64,000 nt of DNA from Trebonia kvetii (lineage in GTDB: Bacteria > Actinomycetota > Actinomycetes > Streptosporangiales > Streptosporangiaceae). Where the stretch lies: the NCBI RefSeq assembly GCF_007827045.1, contig NZ_RPFW01000007.1:248001-312000 (forward strand), written 5' to 3'. Shown here in pieces: positions 8,728 through 17,909 of this stretch; positions within the stretch are counted from its first letter, which is position 1, and the number at the start of each line of letters is the position of its first letter. The position numbers were made by a program, and so were the translations under genes. Below the pieces are notes generated by a model, which made no database searches, was not told where the DNA came from, and saw nothing but the letters and a program-made list of their open reading frames with translations.

Positions 8728-10032
8728 TCAGCCGTTCGCTTCCTGTGCCACGCGGACGGCGGTGAACGCCTGCTCAAGCAGGTCGCACTCGCCGGCGGAC
8801 GGGACACCGCCGCGCACGTGCGCGACGAACTCGGCGGCGACCGTCAGGTCGTCGCGGCCCGCGACGCGCTCACGGTAGCCTCGCGGGTCGGCGGTCGCAC
8901 CCGCGGGACGGAACTCCAGCGTCAGGATGTGCGGGAACCTGTCGCGCAGCTTGTCCATCGCCCCCTCGGGACGGACCGTGTCGGTGAGGGTCACGGCGAG
9001 GAAGTCCCGCTCGCGGCCGTCGTGCTCGCGGGAGGTCAGCAGCTCGTCGAGGCGGCCGGCCAGCACGGCGAGCCGCCGGAACACCGGGGCGGGGACCCAC
9101 TCGGCGCTCACAGAACCGGCTGACGCGCCGCCTGCGTGGCCGGCGGCGCCCACCTCGACGAGCCAGCTGCCCTTGACCTGGTTCCGCTCGGAGAATGAGT
9201 AGGGCAGCGGCGAACCGCAGTAACGCAGGTGCCAGGCCAGGGTCTGCCTGCCGTGCAGGTGGCCGAGCGCGGCATAGCTGAATCCGTCGAACAGCGCCGA
9301 CGGGACGTGGCCGATGCCGCCGACCGCGATGTCCCGCTCGGAGTCGCTCGCCTGCCGCCGCGCGGACTCCGCCCGTTCCGCGTCGTCCCGCCCGTTCGCC
9401 ACCCAGGCGTGCGCCAGGACGACGGTGCGGTCCGCATTCCGCGCGGCGGCATCCGCCCGGATAAGACCAAGGGCCTCACGCAGAACGGTTGCGTGGCCCC
9501 GCGTCCCCGGCGCGGCATCCGGGGTGGGCGGGGTGGCCGCGGATGGCGCGGTGCCCTCAGGGACGGGGCCGTCAGGGATTGGGCCGCCAGGAATGGGGCC
9601 GCCAGCGGCGGTGCCGGGGACTGCGAGGGCGGGTTCCAGGTACGGAATCCCGTAGACGGCGACCTGGCCGTGCGCGTCGTCAAGGAGGACCGGCTCCGCG
9701 AGCGCGGCAGGCCGGGTCCGCAGGTGCACACCCGACGCGTCGATGAGCGAGCTGTTCACGCCGAGCCTGCGGGCCGAGTCGTGGTTGCCGCTGATCAGGA
9801 TCACCCGGGCGCCGGCCGCGCGGAGCCTGGCCAGCGCGTCCTCGTACAGCGCCACCGCGTCGAGCGGCGGGATCGCGCGGTCGTAGACGTCGCCGGCCAC
9901 CAGCACCGCGTCCACCCGCTCGGACCGCGCCGTCTCCACCAGGTGATCGAGGAAGGCGGCCTGTGCCTCCCTCAGGTCTGCCCGGTGCAGGGACCGCCCC
10001 AGGTGCCAGTCCGAGGTGTGCAGGAACCGCAT
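8728..10032 (-). CDS. sbcD: Exonuclease SbcCD, nuclease subunit SbcD
   Basis: About 434 residues from the ATG at 10032, which puts the conserved MRFLHTSDWHLGRS at the N-terminus; an upstream ATG at 10086 would add 18 unconserved residues. Mre11-type metallophosphatase motifs are present: DWHLG, VLVAGDVYD, LISGNHDSARRLG, VLAHAW and GHLHGRQ. Between the nuclease core motifs there is a low-complexity insert with repeats of the GGPIPGGPIPDGP type (about residues 157-190), absent from the classical protein. The C-terminal capping part is normal. It is coupled to sbcC. Confidence 0.96.
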   Translation of the reverse strand: MRFLHTSDWHLGRSLHRADLREAQAAFLDHLVETARSERVDAVLVAGDVYDRAIPPLDAVALYEDALARLRAAGARVILISGNHDSARRLGVNSSLIDASGVHLRTRPAALAEPVLLDDAHGQVAVYGIPYLEPALAVPGTAAGGPIPGGPIPDGPVPEGTAPSAATPPTPDAAPGTRGHATVLREALGLIRADAAARNADRTVVLAHAWVANGRDDAERAESARRQASDSERDIAVGGIGHVPSALFDGFSYAALGHLHGRQTLAWHLRYCGSPLPYSFSERNQVKGSWLVEVGAAGHAGGASAGSVSAEWVPAPVFRRLAVLAGRLDELLTSREHDGRERDFLAVTLTDTVRPEGAMDKLRDRFPHILTLEFRPAGATADPRGYRERVAGRDDLTVAAEFVAHVRGGVPSAGECDLLEQAFTAVRVAQEANG

Positions 10033-10086
10033 GGCAAGGACGGTAGCGAACCCGTCGGACATTCGCGGACACCTGACGAGGGTCAC

Positions 10087-11177
10087 TCAGTAGACGCAGG
10101 GGATGCCGTACTTGGCCTTCGCCTTCGCCGCCCACTGTCGGGTTCCCGGCGGTGCCGGCCGTGTACCCCTTGGCCGCGAGGGCCGTCAGCACGCTACCCG
10201 CCGTGCCCGACGGCGCGCCGTTGTTGATCACGTTCACGGTGACCTTGGCCGCGGGCAGCGCCGTCGGGGCCGGCTTGCCGTGCGCCTTCGCTGCTGACGA
10301 GGTGCTGCTCTTAGCGGAGTTACGGCCCTTGGCGGAACTGGCCGGCTTGGTGATGCCGGCCCCGGGCGGGGCCGAGAATGCCCGCTGCACAATCCGCTGG
10401 ATGTTGCGGGTGTCGACCGTGGACACTGCTCCGACGCCGTTGGGGGCGGTCTCCGCCCCGGTCGTGGGCAGCGTGGCGAGCCTGATGCTCGACGGGGGTC
10501 AGGCCGCTGATCTCGCCGCCGAACTGGATCAGGTCCCAGTTCCTGGGGATCTGCACGTACTTCTTGGCGCTGCTCAGCAGCGCGCCCAGCTTGCCGACGT
10601 CGGACAGGACTCCGCCGGTCTTCAGGTTGTTCACCACGTAGTCGATCACGGCCTGCTGGCGGTAGGTGCGGCCGGTGGCGCCTCCCACGACGGGGTCGCT
10701 CAGGTTCGCGTCCTTGGCGAGGTATCCGCTCGGCATCTACTGCGCCATCGCATAGCCGTAGGCGTTGTCGATCTTGCTCGGGCTGGCGCCGAGGCCCATC
10801 GTCCCGACCATCGGCACGTAGGCGTCCCGGGGGATGGAGAAGCCAACCGCCTTCCGGCCGCCGGCGAAGATGTGCAGCAGGATCAACGTGTTGGCGGCAT
10901 TCCCGCCGTTGCCGTCGGCGGCCGTCCCGATGTGGGTGACGACGCCGATGTGATGGTCAACCGACGTCCCGTCCCAGTAGGTCCGCGACTCCAAGCCGAT
11001 GATCAGGATGTTCATCGGGCCCGTGGAGGGTCCACCGGACAGATTGGGGGACGTGCCGGGGGAATTGACCGCCCTGGTCCCGTAGTACGCCACACCGCTC
11101 ACGAGCATGACGACCGCCGCGACAACGCATCCCAGCCCGTACAGGGCCTTTCCCACCAGCGTCTTAAACCCCAGCAC
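10087..11177 (-). pseudogene. Decayed LytR-CpsA-Psr (LCP) family gene
   Basis: The 5' part (11177-10740) encodes a membrane anchor and the first half of an LCP domain, including MNILIIGLESR, the SIPRDAYV catalytic-site segment and KIDNAYGYA. It ends at an in-frame TAG (10739-10737). The same frame resumes with RTYRQQAVIDYVVNNL but lacks roughly 60-90 core residues, including most of the conserved arginine segment. A base gain in the G-run at 10494-10498 shifts the frame, after which SIRLATLPTTG and a LytR_C-like tail (VTVNVINNGAPSGTAG) appear. Another shift near 10140 leads to the natural-looking end KYGIPCVY. With a nonsense codon, a deletion and two shifts, a functional glycopolymer ligase is very unlikely. 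Confidence 0.85.
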
Positions 11178-11269
11178 GCGACCTCCGTGTCAGTGCCCGT
11201 CAAGGTTACCGGGCGAGCCGGCGCCGCAGCGAACACCTCGGACATTCGGCTGCGACACCCGGGCACGAG

Positions 11270-12703
11270 TCAGCCGGGATTCCTATGCGGGGTGGCGGCA
11301 GCGACGAGAGCGCCGGCGCAGCCGGCCGCTGCGCACAGGATCAGGGCGCCTACGTAGCCGACGGCGGCGGGAGCCCCGGTGCCGGCCTGCACGGAGGACA
11401 CAATGACCGCGGCGGCCAGCTGGGTGCCGAGAGCGCCCCCCGCGTTGCGCACCACGGTGTTCACCGCGGTGGCCGAGCCGGTGCGGGCGGCGGGCACCGC
11501 GGCGACGACCTGGTTCGGCAGCGCCACGAGGCACAGCCAGAAGCCGACGCCGAGCACAGTGGTGGCCGCGTATACCTGCCACGGTGCGGCGTGCCACAGG
11601 GCGAGGCTCGCGAAGCCCGCCGCGCAGCTCACCTGGCCCGCGATCAGCTGCGACCGCAGGCTGAACCGGCGATGCAGCATCCCGGCCGCCGGGGCGAGCA
11701 GCAACTGCGCCGCCGCGGTGGGGAACATGAACAGGCCCGCACCCATGACCGACGCGCCGAAGCCGTAGCCGAGCCGCGCGGGCGCCTGGACAAGCTCGGG
11801 GATGATCAGGAACGAGGCATACATGCCGACGCCGGTCAGCAGGGCCGCCGCGTTCGCGGGCCACACACCGCGCAGCCGCATCAGGCTCATGTCCACCAGC
11901 GGACTCGCGCTGCGTGACTCCATGCGGCCCCAGGCAAGCAGCACGAGCGCGCCGGCCGCGAGCAGGCCAAGCGTCCTGGCGCTCGCCCAGTGCCAGGACG
12001 CGGACTGGGCCACCGCCATCAGCACCGCGGCGAGGCCGGCCGCCATCAGCAGGCTTGAGCGCCAGGGGACCCGCTCGCGGGACCGGGCGGCACCGTCGGC
12101 CGGGATGTACACGGCCGCCAGCACGAGCGCGGCGGCGATGACGGTGAGGGGCAGCCAGAACAGCCACTGATAGGACAGCCGGGTCATGATCGGTCCCGGC
12201 AGCACGAGGCCGAGGCCGCCGCCGATGCCGAGCAGCGACGACACCAGGCCGATGCCGGCCGGGACCCGCTCGCGCGGCAGGCGGTCCCTGATGATCGCGA
12301 ATGCCAGCGGGTAGATGCCGCCCGCGGCGCCCTGGATCACCCGTCCGGTGACGAGCTCGGCCAGGTTCCCCGCGAGGGCGCAGACCAGCGTGCCCGCCGC
12401 GAAGGCGGCCAGGCTGGCCAGCATCATGCGCTTCTTGCCCGCCACCTCGCCGAGCCTGCCGATGACCGGGGTGAGGATGCTGGCGCTGAGCAGGTAGGCG
12501 GTGGAGATCCAGGCGGCGCCGTCCGCGTTGACGCCGAGACTGGCTTGGATCCGCGGCAGGGCCGGGATGACCAGCGCCTGCATCATCGCGAAGACGGTGC
12601 CGGCCAGCGCCAGGACGGCGAGCAGCGCGTTCGCGCGGGCCGGCGGTGCGCCGGCCGGATCGCGGGTAACGAGGTAGGTCTGCGGTTGTGCGGTAGTGCT
12701 CAC
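11270..12703 (-). CDS. MFS multidrug exporter (DHA2, 14-helix type)
   Basis: About 477 residues from a GTG at 12703, chosen because a CGGAGG Shine-Dalgarno sits 5 bases upstream. Hydrophobicity suggests 14 membrane helices. The DHA2 landmarks are clear: ALPRIQASLGVNADGAAWISTAYLLSASILTPVIGRLGEVAGKKRMM (motif A region), then GRVIQGAAGGIYPLAFAIIRD and the motif C-like SLLGIGGGLGLVLPGPI. It should export small molecules by proton antiport; the substrate is unknown. It is divergent from a MerR-type regulator and shares with it a mirrored promoter region, so regulation by that protein is likely. Confidence 0.93.
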   Translation of the reverse strand: MSTTAQPQTYLVTRDPAGAPPARANALLAVLALAGTVFAMMQALVIPALPRIQASLGVNADGAAWISTAYLLSASILTPVIGRLGEVAGKKRMMLASLAAFAAGTLVCALAGNLAELVTGRVIQGAAGGIYPLAFAIIRDRLPRERVPAGIGLVSSLLGIGGGLGLVLPGPIMTRLSYQWLFWLPLTVIAAALVLAAVYIPADGAARSRERVPWRSSLLMAAGLAAVLMAVAQSASWHWASARTLGLLAAGALVLLAWGRMESRSASPLVDMSLMRLRGVWPANAAALLTGVGMYASFLIIPELVQAPARLGYGFGASVMGAGLFMFPTAAAQLLLAPAAGMLHRRFSLRSQLIAGQVSCAAGFASLALWHAAPWQVYAATTVLGVGFWLCLVALPNQVVAAVPAARTGSATAVNTVVRNAGGALGTQLAAAVIVSSVQAGTGAPAAVGYVGALILCAAAGCAGALVAAATPHRNPG

Positions 12704-12740
12704 GAGAGCCTCCGAGGCTTGGTCCAGGTGCTTCGGACCC

Positions 12741-12817
12741 ACCCTCAGGGCTCCAGCCAGGGGAGAGTCAACACGCGCCGTGCCGCTTGACCCTCCCCTG
12801 GGTGGAGAGCCGAGACT
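12741..12817. promoter_or_regulatory. Mirrored MerR-type divergent promoters
   Basis: Two 15-base arms, 12757-12771 and 12787-12801, are inverted copies matching at 14 of 15 positions. Each contains a -35 box (TTGACT on minus, TTGACC on plus) followed by CTCCCCTGGnTGGAG. On both sides a 19-base spacer leads to a weak -10 box: GAGGGT (12746-12741, minus) and GAGACT (12812-12817, plus). The long spacer containing a dyad is the hallmark of MerR-activated promoters. The plus-strand start point would fall at about 12824, the ATG itself, giving a leaderless regulator mRNA. Confidence 0.75.
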
Positions 12818-12823
12818 TCTGCT

Positions 12824-13639
12824 ATGCAGCGGCTTTCCATCGGGGCGTTCGCACGCCTCACCCACCTCAGCGTCAAGACGCTCCGGTACTACCACGACGT
12901 GGGTCTGCTTGAGCCCGCCCTGGTCGACCCGGACAGCGGTTACCGCTACTACCAGCCGGGCCAGGCGCACTCCGCGCAGCTTGGCAGGCGGTTCCGCGAT
13001 CTCGGACTACCGGTGGCCGACGTGAAGGCCGTCCTCGCCGCCCCCGACCTCGCCGCGCGCGACGTGATCCTGGCCGGCCATCTCGACCGGCTGCGCGACC
13101 AACTGCGGCAGACCGAAGCCGCGGTCGACTCGCTGCGCCGGATGCTCGACGGCGGCCCGCCGGCCGGCGCCATCGAAGAGCGGCTGCTCGACGGCGGCCC
13201 AGCGGTCTCCGCCGCCACCTACCTGGCGAGAACCGACATCGACTCCTGGTTCTTCGACGCCCTGGCCGGCCTGCGAGCCACCGCCGTCGCGGCCGGGCTT
13301 GAGCAGACCGGGCCCGCGGGCGGCCTGTACGACGACGAGCTGTTCACCCAGGACGCCGGGCATGCGCGCGTCTACCTGCCGGTCAGGGACTCCCCCGCCC
13401 TTGACGGCACCGGCGCGCGCTGGGAGCTGCCGGCCGGCCGGTTCGCCGTCGCGTTGCACGAGGGCCCGCACCGCGACGTCGACCGCACCTACGCCGCGCT
13501 CGGCACGTACGCCGGCGCGCACGGCCGTGACGGCACCGGGCCGGTGCGGGAGCGGTACCTCACCGACCCGCTCGACAACCGTGACAGCACGCAGTGGCGG
13601 ACCGAGGTCTGCTGGCCGCTCGCCCCCTGGCAGGCCTGA
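12824..13639 (+). CDS. MerR-family transcriptional regulator with GyrI-like C-terminus
   Basis: A 271-residue regulator. Residues 1-70 form the MerR winged helix-turn-helix (LSIGAFARLTHLSVKTLRYYHDVGLLEPA, then SGYRYY and LGLPVADVKAVL). A dimerisation helix follows (LDRLRDQLRQTEAAVDSLRRML). The C-terminal 150 residues resemble the GyrI/BmrR ligand-binding fold (VYLPVRDSP, RFAVALHEGPHRDVDRTYAALGTY, TQWRTEVCWPL). By family, it would bind a hydrophobic or cationic drug and activate the divergent MFS pump and itself. The start matches the predicted transcription start. Confidence 0.93.
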   Translation: MQRLSIGAFARLTHLSVKTLRYYHDVGLLEPALVDPDSGYRYYQPGQAHSAQLGRRFRDLGLPVADVKAVLAAPDLAARDVILAGHLDRLRDQLRQTEAAVDSLRRMLDGGPPAGAIEERLLDGGPAVSAATYLARTDIDSWFFDALAGLRATAVAAGLEQTGPAGGLYDDELFTQDAGHARVYLPVRDSPALDGTGARWELPAGRFAVALHEGPHRDVDRTYAALGTYAGAHGRDGTGPVRERYLTDPLDNRDSTQWRTEVCWPLAPWQA

Positions 13640-13773
13640 GAAAGTCGTTAGCTCGGGAAATGAATTATGTTTCCGCGGTGTTGCTGTGGTTTGACGCGGG
13701 GTGGCTCCAGTGACCCGGATCACAGGGACCTGGACCGGCCGACGGGGACGGGAACGAGCGGACGCGGAGTGGA

Positions 13774-16700
13774 ATGAGCATCGGAAACCGGCACGACGAG
13801 GTGCTTTCTGCGAACCAGGGGCGCTGGATCCGGCGGCTCGCGAGGTACTGCTGGCGGTTCAAGCGGGATGTGATCATCTCGCTCGGCGGGTCGCTGCTGT
13901 TCACGGCGACCGCGCTGCTGATACCGCTGCTGCAGCGGTCGATCATCGACAACGTCATCGTGTCGCCCAAGGAGTCGGTCTGGCCGCTCGCGATCACGCT
14001 CGGCGCGGCCGCCATCGCCGGGTTCATCGGCGTCTACCTGCGCAGGTACCGCGGCGGGAAGATGGCGCTCGACGTGCAGCACACCATGCGCACCGACCTG
14101 TTCGAGTCGCTGTCCAGCCTGGACGGCGCCCGGCAGGACGAGATCCACACCGGGCAGCTTGTCGGCCGGTCGATCTCCGACATCAACATGGTGCAGGGGC
14201 TGCTGCAGTGGGTGCCGCTGCTGCTTGGCAGCCTGCTGCTCTTCGTCTTCTCGCTGGTCATCATGATCATCCTGTCGCCGCTGCTTTCCCTGGTGGCGCT
14301 CGCGGTGGCCCCGGCACTCTGGCTGATCGCCCAGGCGTCACGGCGCCGCCTGTTCCCGGCGTCCTGGCACGCGCAGCAGGTCGTCGGCGATGTCGCGGGG
14401 ATCGTCGACGAGGCCATCGGCGGGGTCCGCGTGGTCAAGGGGTTCGGCCAGGAAGAGCAGGAAATGGAGCGGATGGAGGAGGCGAGCAGGGAACTGTTCG
14501 GCTCCCGGCTCCGGATGATCCGGCTCACCGCCAGGTACAACCCAGCACTGACCGCGATACCGAACCTGGGCCTGGTCGGCGTGCTCGCGCTCGGCGGCTG
14601 GCTTGCCATCCACGGCGACGTCACGCTCGGCACCTTCCTCGCCTTCTCCAGCTACCTGGCGCAGCTCACCGGGCCGGTGCGGATGCTGACCAGCCTGGTG
14701 ACCATCGGGCAGGAGGCGCGCGCCAGCGTCATCCGGGTGTTCGAGGTCATCGACTCCAAGCCGACGATCACCGACAAGCCGGACGCCGCCGAGCTTCCCG
14801 CGGACGCGAACGGTATCGAGTTCGACGATGTCAAGTTCGGCTACGTGCCGTCGCAGCCGGTGCTGCGCGGGCTTTCGCTGACCGTCCGGCCCGGCGAGAC
14901 CGTCGCCGTCATCGGGCCGTCAGGGTCCGGCAAGTCCACGCTGTCCCTGCTGCTCCCCCGGTTCTACGACGTGCGCGGCGGCGCGGTGAAGATCGGCGGC
15001 CACGACGTCCGCGACGTCACCCAGGAGTCGCTGCGGTCCGCGATCGGCATGGTGATGGAGGAATCCTTCCTCTTCTCCGACAGCGTCGCCGCCAACATCG
15101 CCTACGGGCGGCCCGACGCCACCAGGGAGCAGGTTGTCGTGGCGGCGCGGGCCGCCGAGGCGGACGAGTTCATCCGCGAACTGCCCGACGGCTATGACAC
15201 CGTTGTCGGCGAGCAGGGCCTCACGCTGTCCGGCGGGCAGCGTCAGCGGGTCGCGCTCGCCCGGGCGCTGATCACCAACCCGCGGCTGCTGCTGCTCGAC
15301 GACGCCACCTCCGCGGTCGACCCGCGGATCGAGGCGGAGATCCACGCCACGCTGCACCGGGTGATGGCCGGGCGGACCACACTGCTCATCGCGCACCGCA
15401 AGTCCACGCTTAACCTGGCCGACCGGATCGCGGTGCTCACCGCCGACGGCCGGGTCGCGGATATCGGCACCGACAAGGAGCTCACCCAGCGCTGCGAGCT
15501 GTACCGGGTGCTGATCACCGGGCCCGGCGAGGGCGTCGAGGGCGCGGACGCGGGCGAGCTGCCCGGTGTCGCGGTGGCCGCCGAGGCGAGCGCCGACACT
15601 GCGAGCCAGGACGGAGGCCAAGGCGCGGCGGGCCAGGGCGCGGCGGGGAGGCTCACCGCCGTGAGCGTTGACGCGGAAGGCCAGGACGCGCCGCGCCAGA
15701 TCGGGGCGGCAGCGCTCAGGGCCGTGGGCGCCGATGCCGGTCAGGGGAACGGGGCGCGGTGGTCGGAGCCACGCAACCGTTCGGCGGCTGGGTCTAGGGA
15801 CGTGGCGGCGAGCCGCGCGCTCACGGCGGCACCAGCCGTCGGACGCGGTGGTGCGTCGGTACGCGGCGGGCGCGCGGGCCGCGGCGCGGCGGGCGGCGCG
15901 CACATGGACGGAATGATCGGTTCGGTGCCGCCGAGCCCCGAGCTGCTCGCCAAGGTGGCGGAGCTGCCGCCCATCAAGGACGAGCCGCGGGTGGACCTGG
16001 GCAGAGCGCGGGCCGCCGACCACCGGTTCACGCTGCGGCGGCTGCTCGCGCCGATCGCGGTGGCGCTGATCGCCGGGCTCGTGCTCGACGGGCTCGACGC
16101 CGCGGCCAACTTGGCGCTGCCCGCGCTTGTGCGGGGCGGCATCGACTCCGGCGTGCAGGACAAGGCGTTCCACTTCGTCCTGCTGATGGCCCTGGCGGGT
16201 CTCGGGATCGTGCTCGGCGACTGGGTGGTCAACGCGGCGGAGACCATGGTGGTCGGACGCAACGGCGAGCGGCTGCTTTACACGCTGCGGGTGAAGCTGT
16301 TCGCGCAGCTGCAGCGGCTCGGGCTCGACTTCTACGAGCGCGAGCTGAACGGCCGGATCATGACCAGGATGACCAGCGACGTGGACGCGCTGTCCACCTT
16401 CCTGCAGACCGGGCTGGTGACGATGGTGAGCTCGCTGCTGACCTTCGCCGGGGTGCTCGTCGCGATGCTAGTGATCAACGTGCGGCTCGGGCTGCTCGTG
16501 CTGGCGATCGTGCCGGTGCTCGCGGTCGCGACCGTGGTGTTCCGGCTGAAGTCGTCCAAGGCCTACACCGAGGCGCGGGAGCGGATCTCGGTGGTCAACG
16601 CGGACCTGGCGGAGAACGTGGCCGGACTGCGGGTCACCCAGGCGTTCCGCCGCGAAGGCACCAACAGGGACCGGTTCGCCGGCCGCTCGTTCGCCTACCG

Positions 16701-17814
16701 GCAGTCGCGGCTGCGGGCGCAGCGGTACATCGCGCTGTACTTCCCGTTCGTGCAGGCGCTGTCCACGCTGGCCTCCGCGCTCGTGCTGGTGGTCGCGGTG
16801 AGCCAGGTGCGGTCGGGCGCCCTGTCGGTCGGCGCGCTGATCGCCTACCTGCTGTACATCGACATGGTGTTCGCGCCGATCCAGCAGCTGTCGCAGGTGT
16901 TCGACGGGTACCAGCAGGCCTCGGTCGGCCTGGCGCGGATGAAGGACCTGCTGCGGCTGCGCACCTCCGTGCCGGAGGCTCTGCCCGACGATGTGGTGCC
17001 GGTGCCAGCTTCCGGGTTCCGCGGCGAGATCACGCTGCGGGACGTGCGGTTCTCCTACACGACGGGGTCGGCGCTTTCCGGCCAGGCACAGTCCGGCACT
17101 GGCGAGAACGCGCGGGCGGCCGAGGCCATCGGCGGCGTCTCCTTCACCATCGCGCCAGGCGAGACGGTGGCGCTCGTCGGGCAGACCGGCGCGGGCAAGT
17201 CCACCATCGTGAAGCTGATCGCCCGGTTCTACGACGTGACGGGCGGCGCGGTGCTGGTCGACGGGGTTGACGTGCGCTCCTACGACCTGACGGAGTACCG
17301 GCACCGGCTCGGCGTGGTGCCGCAGGAGGCGTACCTGTTCACCGGCACGGTCGCGGACGCGATCGCGTACGCGCGGCCGTCCGCGTCGCTGGACGAGATC
17401 GTCGGTGCCGCGCAGGCGGTGGGCGCGCACGAGATGATCATGCGGCTGCCCGGCGGGTACGACCACGAGGTCGGCGAGCGCGGGCGCAACATGTCGGCCG
17501 GCCAGCGGCAGCTCATCGCGCTCGCCCGCGCGGAGCTCGCCGACCCGGACATCCTGCTGCTCGACGAGGCGACCGCCGCGCTCGACCTGGCATCGGAGGC
17601 CGCGGTCAACGCGGCCACGGATCAGCTTGCCCTGCGGCGGACCACGATCGTGGTCGCGCACCGGCTGACCACGGCGGCGCGCGCCGACCGGATCATCGTG
17701 ATGGACCGCGGGCGGGTCGCCGAGACCGGCACGCACGACGAGCTGCTCTCGCGGGACGGCGTCTACGCCGGCCTGTGGGCGGCGTTCGTCGGCGAGACGG
17801 AGTACGCCGCCTAG
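13774..17814 (+). CDS. Fused double ABC exporter (two TMD-NBD halves)
   Basis: A 1346-residue protein with two complete ABC-exporter halves. Half 1 has six helices, Walker A GPSGSGKST near residue 382, signature LSGGQRQRVALARAL near 485 and Walker B LLLLDDATSAVD near 506. An Ala/Gly/Gln-rich linker covers about residues 585-725. Half 2 has Walker A GQTGAGKST near 1135, signature MSAGQRQ near 1239 and LLLLDEATAALD near 1260. Walker B of half 1 ends in Asp-Asp rather than Asp-Glu, so site 1 is probably degenerate, as in heterodimeric exporters. The second half restarts plausibly at MDGMIGSVPPSPE (residue 711), suggesting fusion of two adjacent genes. The substrate is unknown. Confidence 0.93.
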   Translation: MSIGNRHDEVLSANQGRWIRRLARYCWRFKRDVIISLGGSLLFTATALLIPLLQRSIIDNVIVSPKESVWPLAITLGAAAIAGFIGVYLRRYRGGKMALDVQHTMRTDLFESLSSLDGARQDEIHTGQLVGRSISDINMVQGLLQWVPLLLGSLLLFVFSLVIMIILSPLLSLVALAVAPALWLIAQASRRRLFPASWHAQQVVGDVAGIVDEAIGGVRVVKGFGQEEQEMERMEEASRELFGSRLRMIRLTARYNPALTAIPNLGLVGVLALGGWLAIHGDVTLGTFLAFSSYLAQLTGPVRMLTSLVTIGQEARASVIRVFEVIDSKPTITDKPDAAELPADANGIEFDDVKFGYVPSQPVLRGLSLTVRPGETVAVIGPSGSGKSTLSLLLPRFYDVRGGAVKIGGHDVRDVTQESLRSAIGMVMEESFLFSDSVAANIAYGRPDATREQVVVAARAAEADEFIRELPDGYDTVVGEQGLTLSGGQRQRVALARALITNPRLLLLDDATSAVDPRIEAEIHATLHRVMAGRTTLLIAHRKSTLNLADRIAVLTADGRVADIGTDKELTQRCELYRVLITGPGEGVEGADAGELPGVAVAAEASADTASQDGGQGAAGQGAAGRLTAVSVDAEGQDAPRQIGAAALRAVGADAGQGNGARWSEPRNRSAAGSRDVAASRALTAAPAVGRGGASVRGGRAGRGAAGGAHMDGMIGSVPPSPELLAKVAELPPIKDEPRVDLGRARAADHRFTLRRLLAPIAVALIAGLVLDGLDAAANLALPALVRGGIDSGVQDKAFHFVLLMALAGLGIVLGDWVVNAAETMVVGRNGERLLYTLRVKLFAQLQRLGLDFYERELNGRIMTRMTSDVDALSTFLQTGLVTMVSSLLTFAGVLVAMLVINVRLGLLVLAIVPVLAVATVVFRLKSSKAYTEARERISVVNADLAENVAGLRVTQAFRREGTNRDRFAGRSFAYRQSRLRAQRYIALYFPFVQALSTLASALVLVVAVSQVRSGALSVGALIAYLLYIDMVFAPIQQLSQVFDGYQQASVGLARMKDLLRLRTSVPEALPDDVVPVPASGFRGEITLRDVRFSYTTGSALSGQAQSGTGENARAAEAIGGVSFTIAPGETVALVGQTGAGKSTIVKLIARFYDVTGGAVLVDGVDVRSYDLTEYRHRLGVVPQEAYLFTGTVADAIAYARPSASLDEIVGAAQAVGAHEMIMRLPGGYDHEVGERGRNMSAGQRQLIALARAELADPDILLLDEATAALDLASEAAVNAATDQLALRRTTIVVAHRLTTAARADRIIVMDRGRVAETGTHDELLSRDGVYAGLWAAFVGETEYAA

Positions 17815-17837
17815 GCGTGGCAGGCTCAACGAAGACT

Positions 17838-17885
17838 GGGTGTACTTCACGACCGTATGTGGTCGGAAGTACACCCGCTCTTTTT
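17838..17885 (+). terminator. Strong Rho-independent terminator between convergent genes
   Basis: GGGTGTACTTC (17838-17848) pairs with GAAGTACACCC (17866-17876). An inner CGACC/GGTCG stem extends it, and GCTCTTTTT follows. It ends the ABC exporter transcript; the symmetrical stem may also stop the convergent SDR transcript. Confidence 0.9.
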
Positions 17886-17909
17886 CGGCTGGGGCTGTGG
17901 TGACTGGGG

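Noticed and set aside
10737..10739. Readthrough of the TAG in the LCP gene, for example by an unusual amino acid
   Set aside because: The gene also has a deletion and frameshifts, so the TAG is best explained as decay.
14920..16173. Long minus-strand open frames opposite the fused ABC exporter
   Set aside because: They are antisense shadows; the plus strand carries intact Walker and signature motifs.
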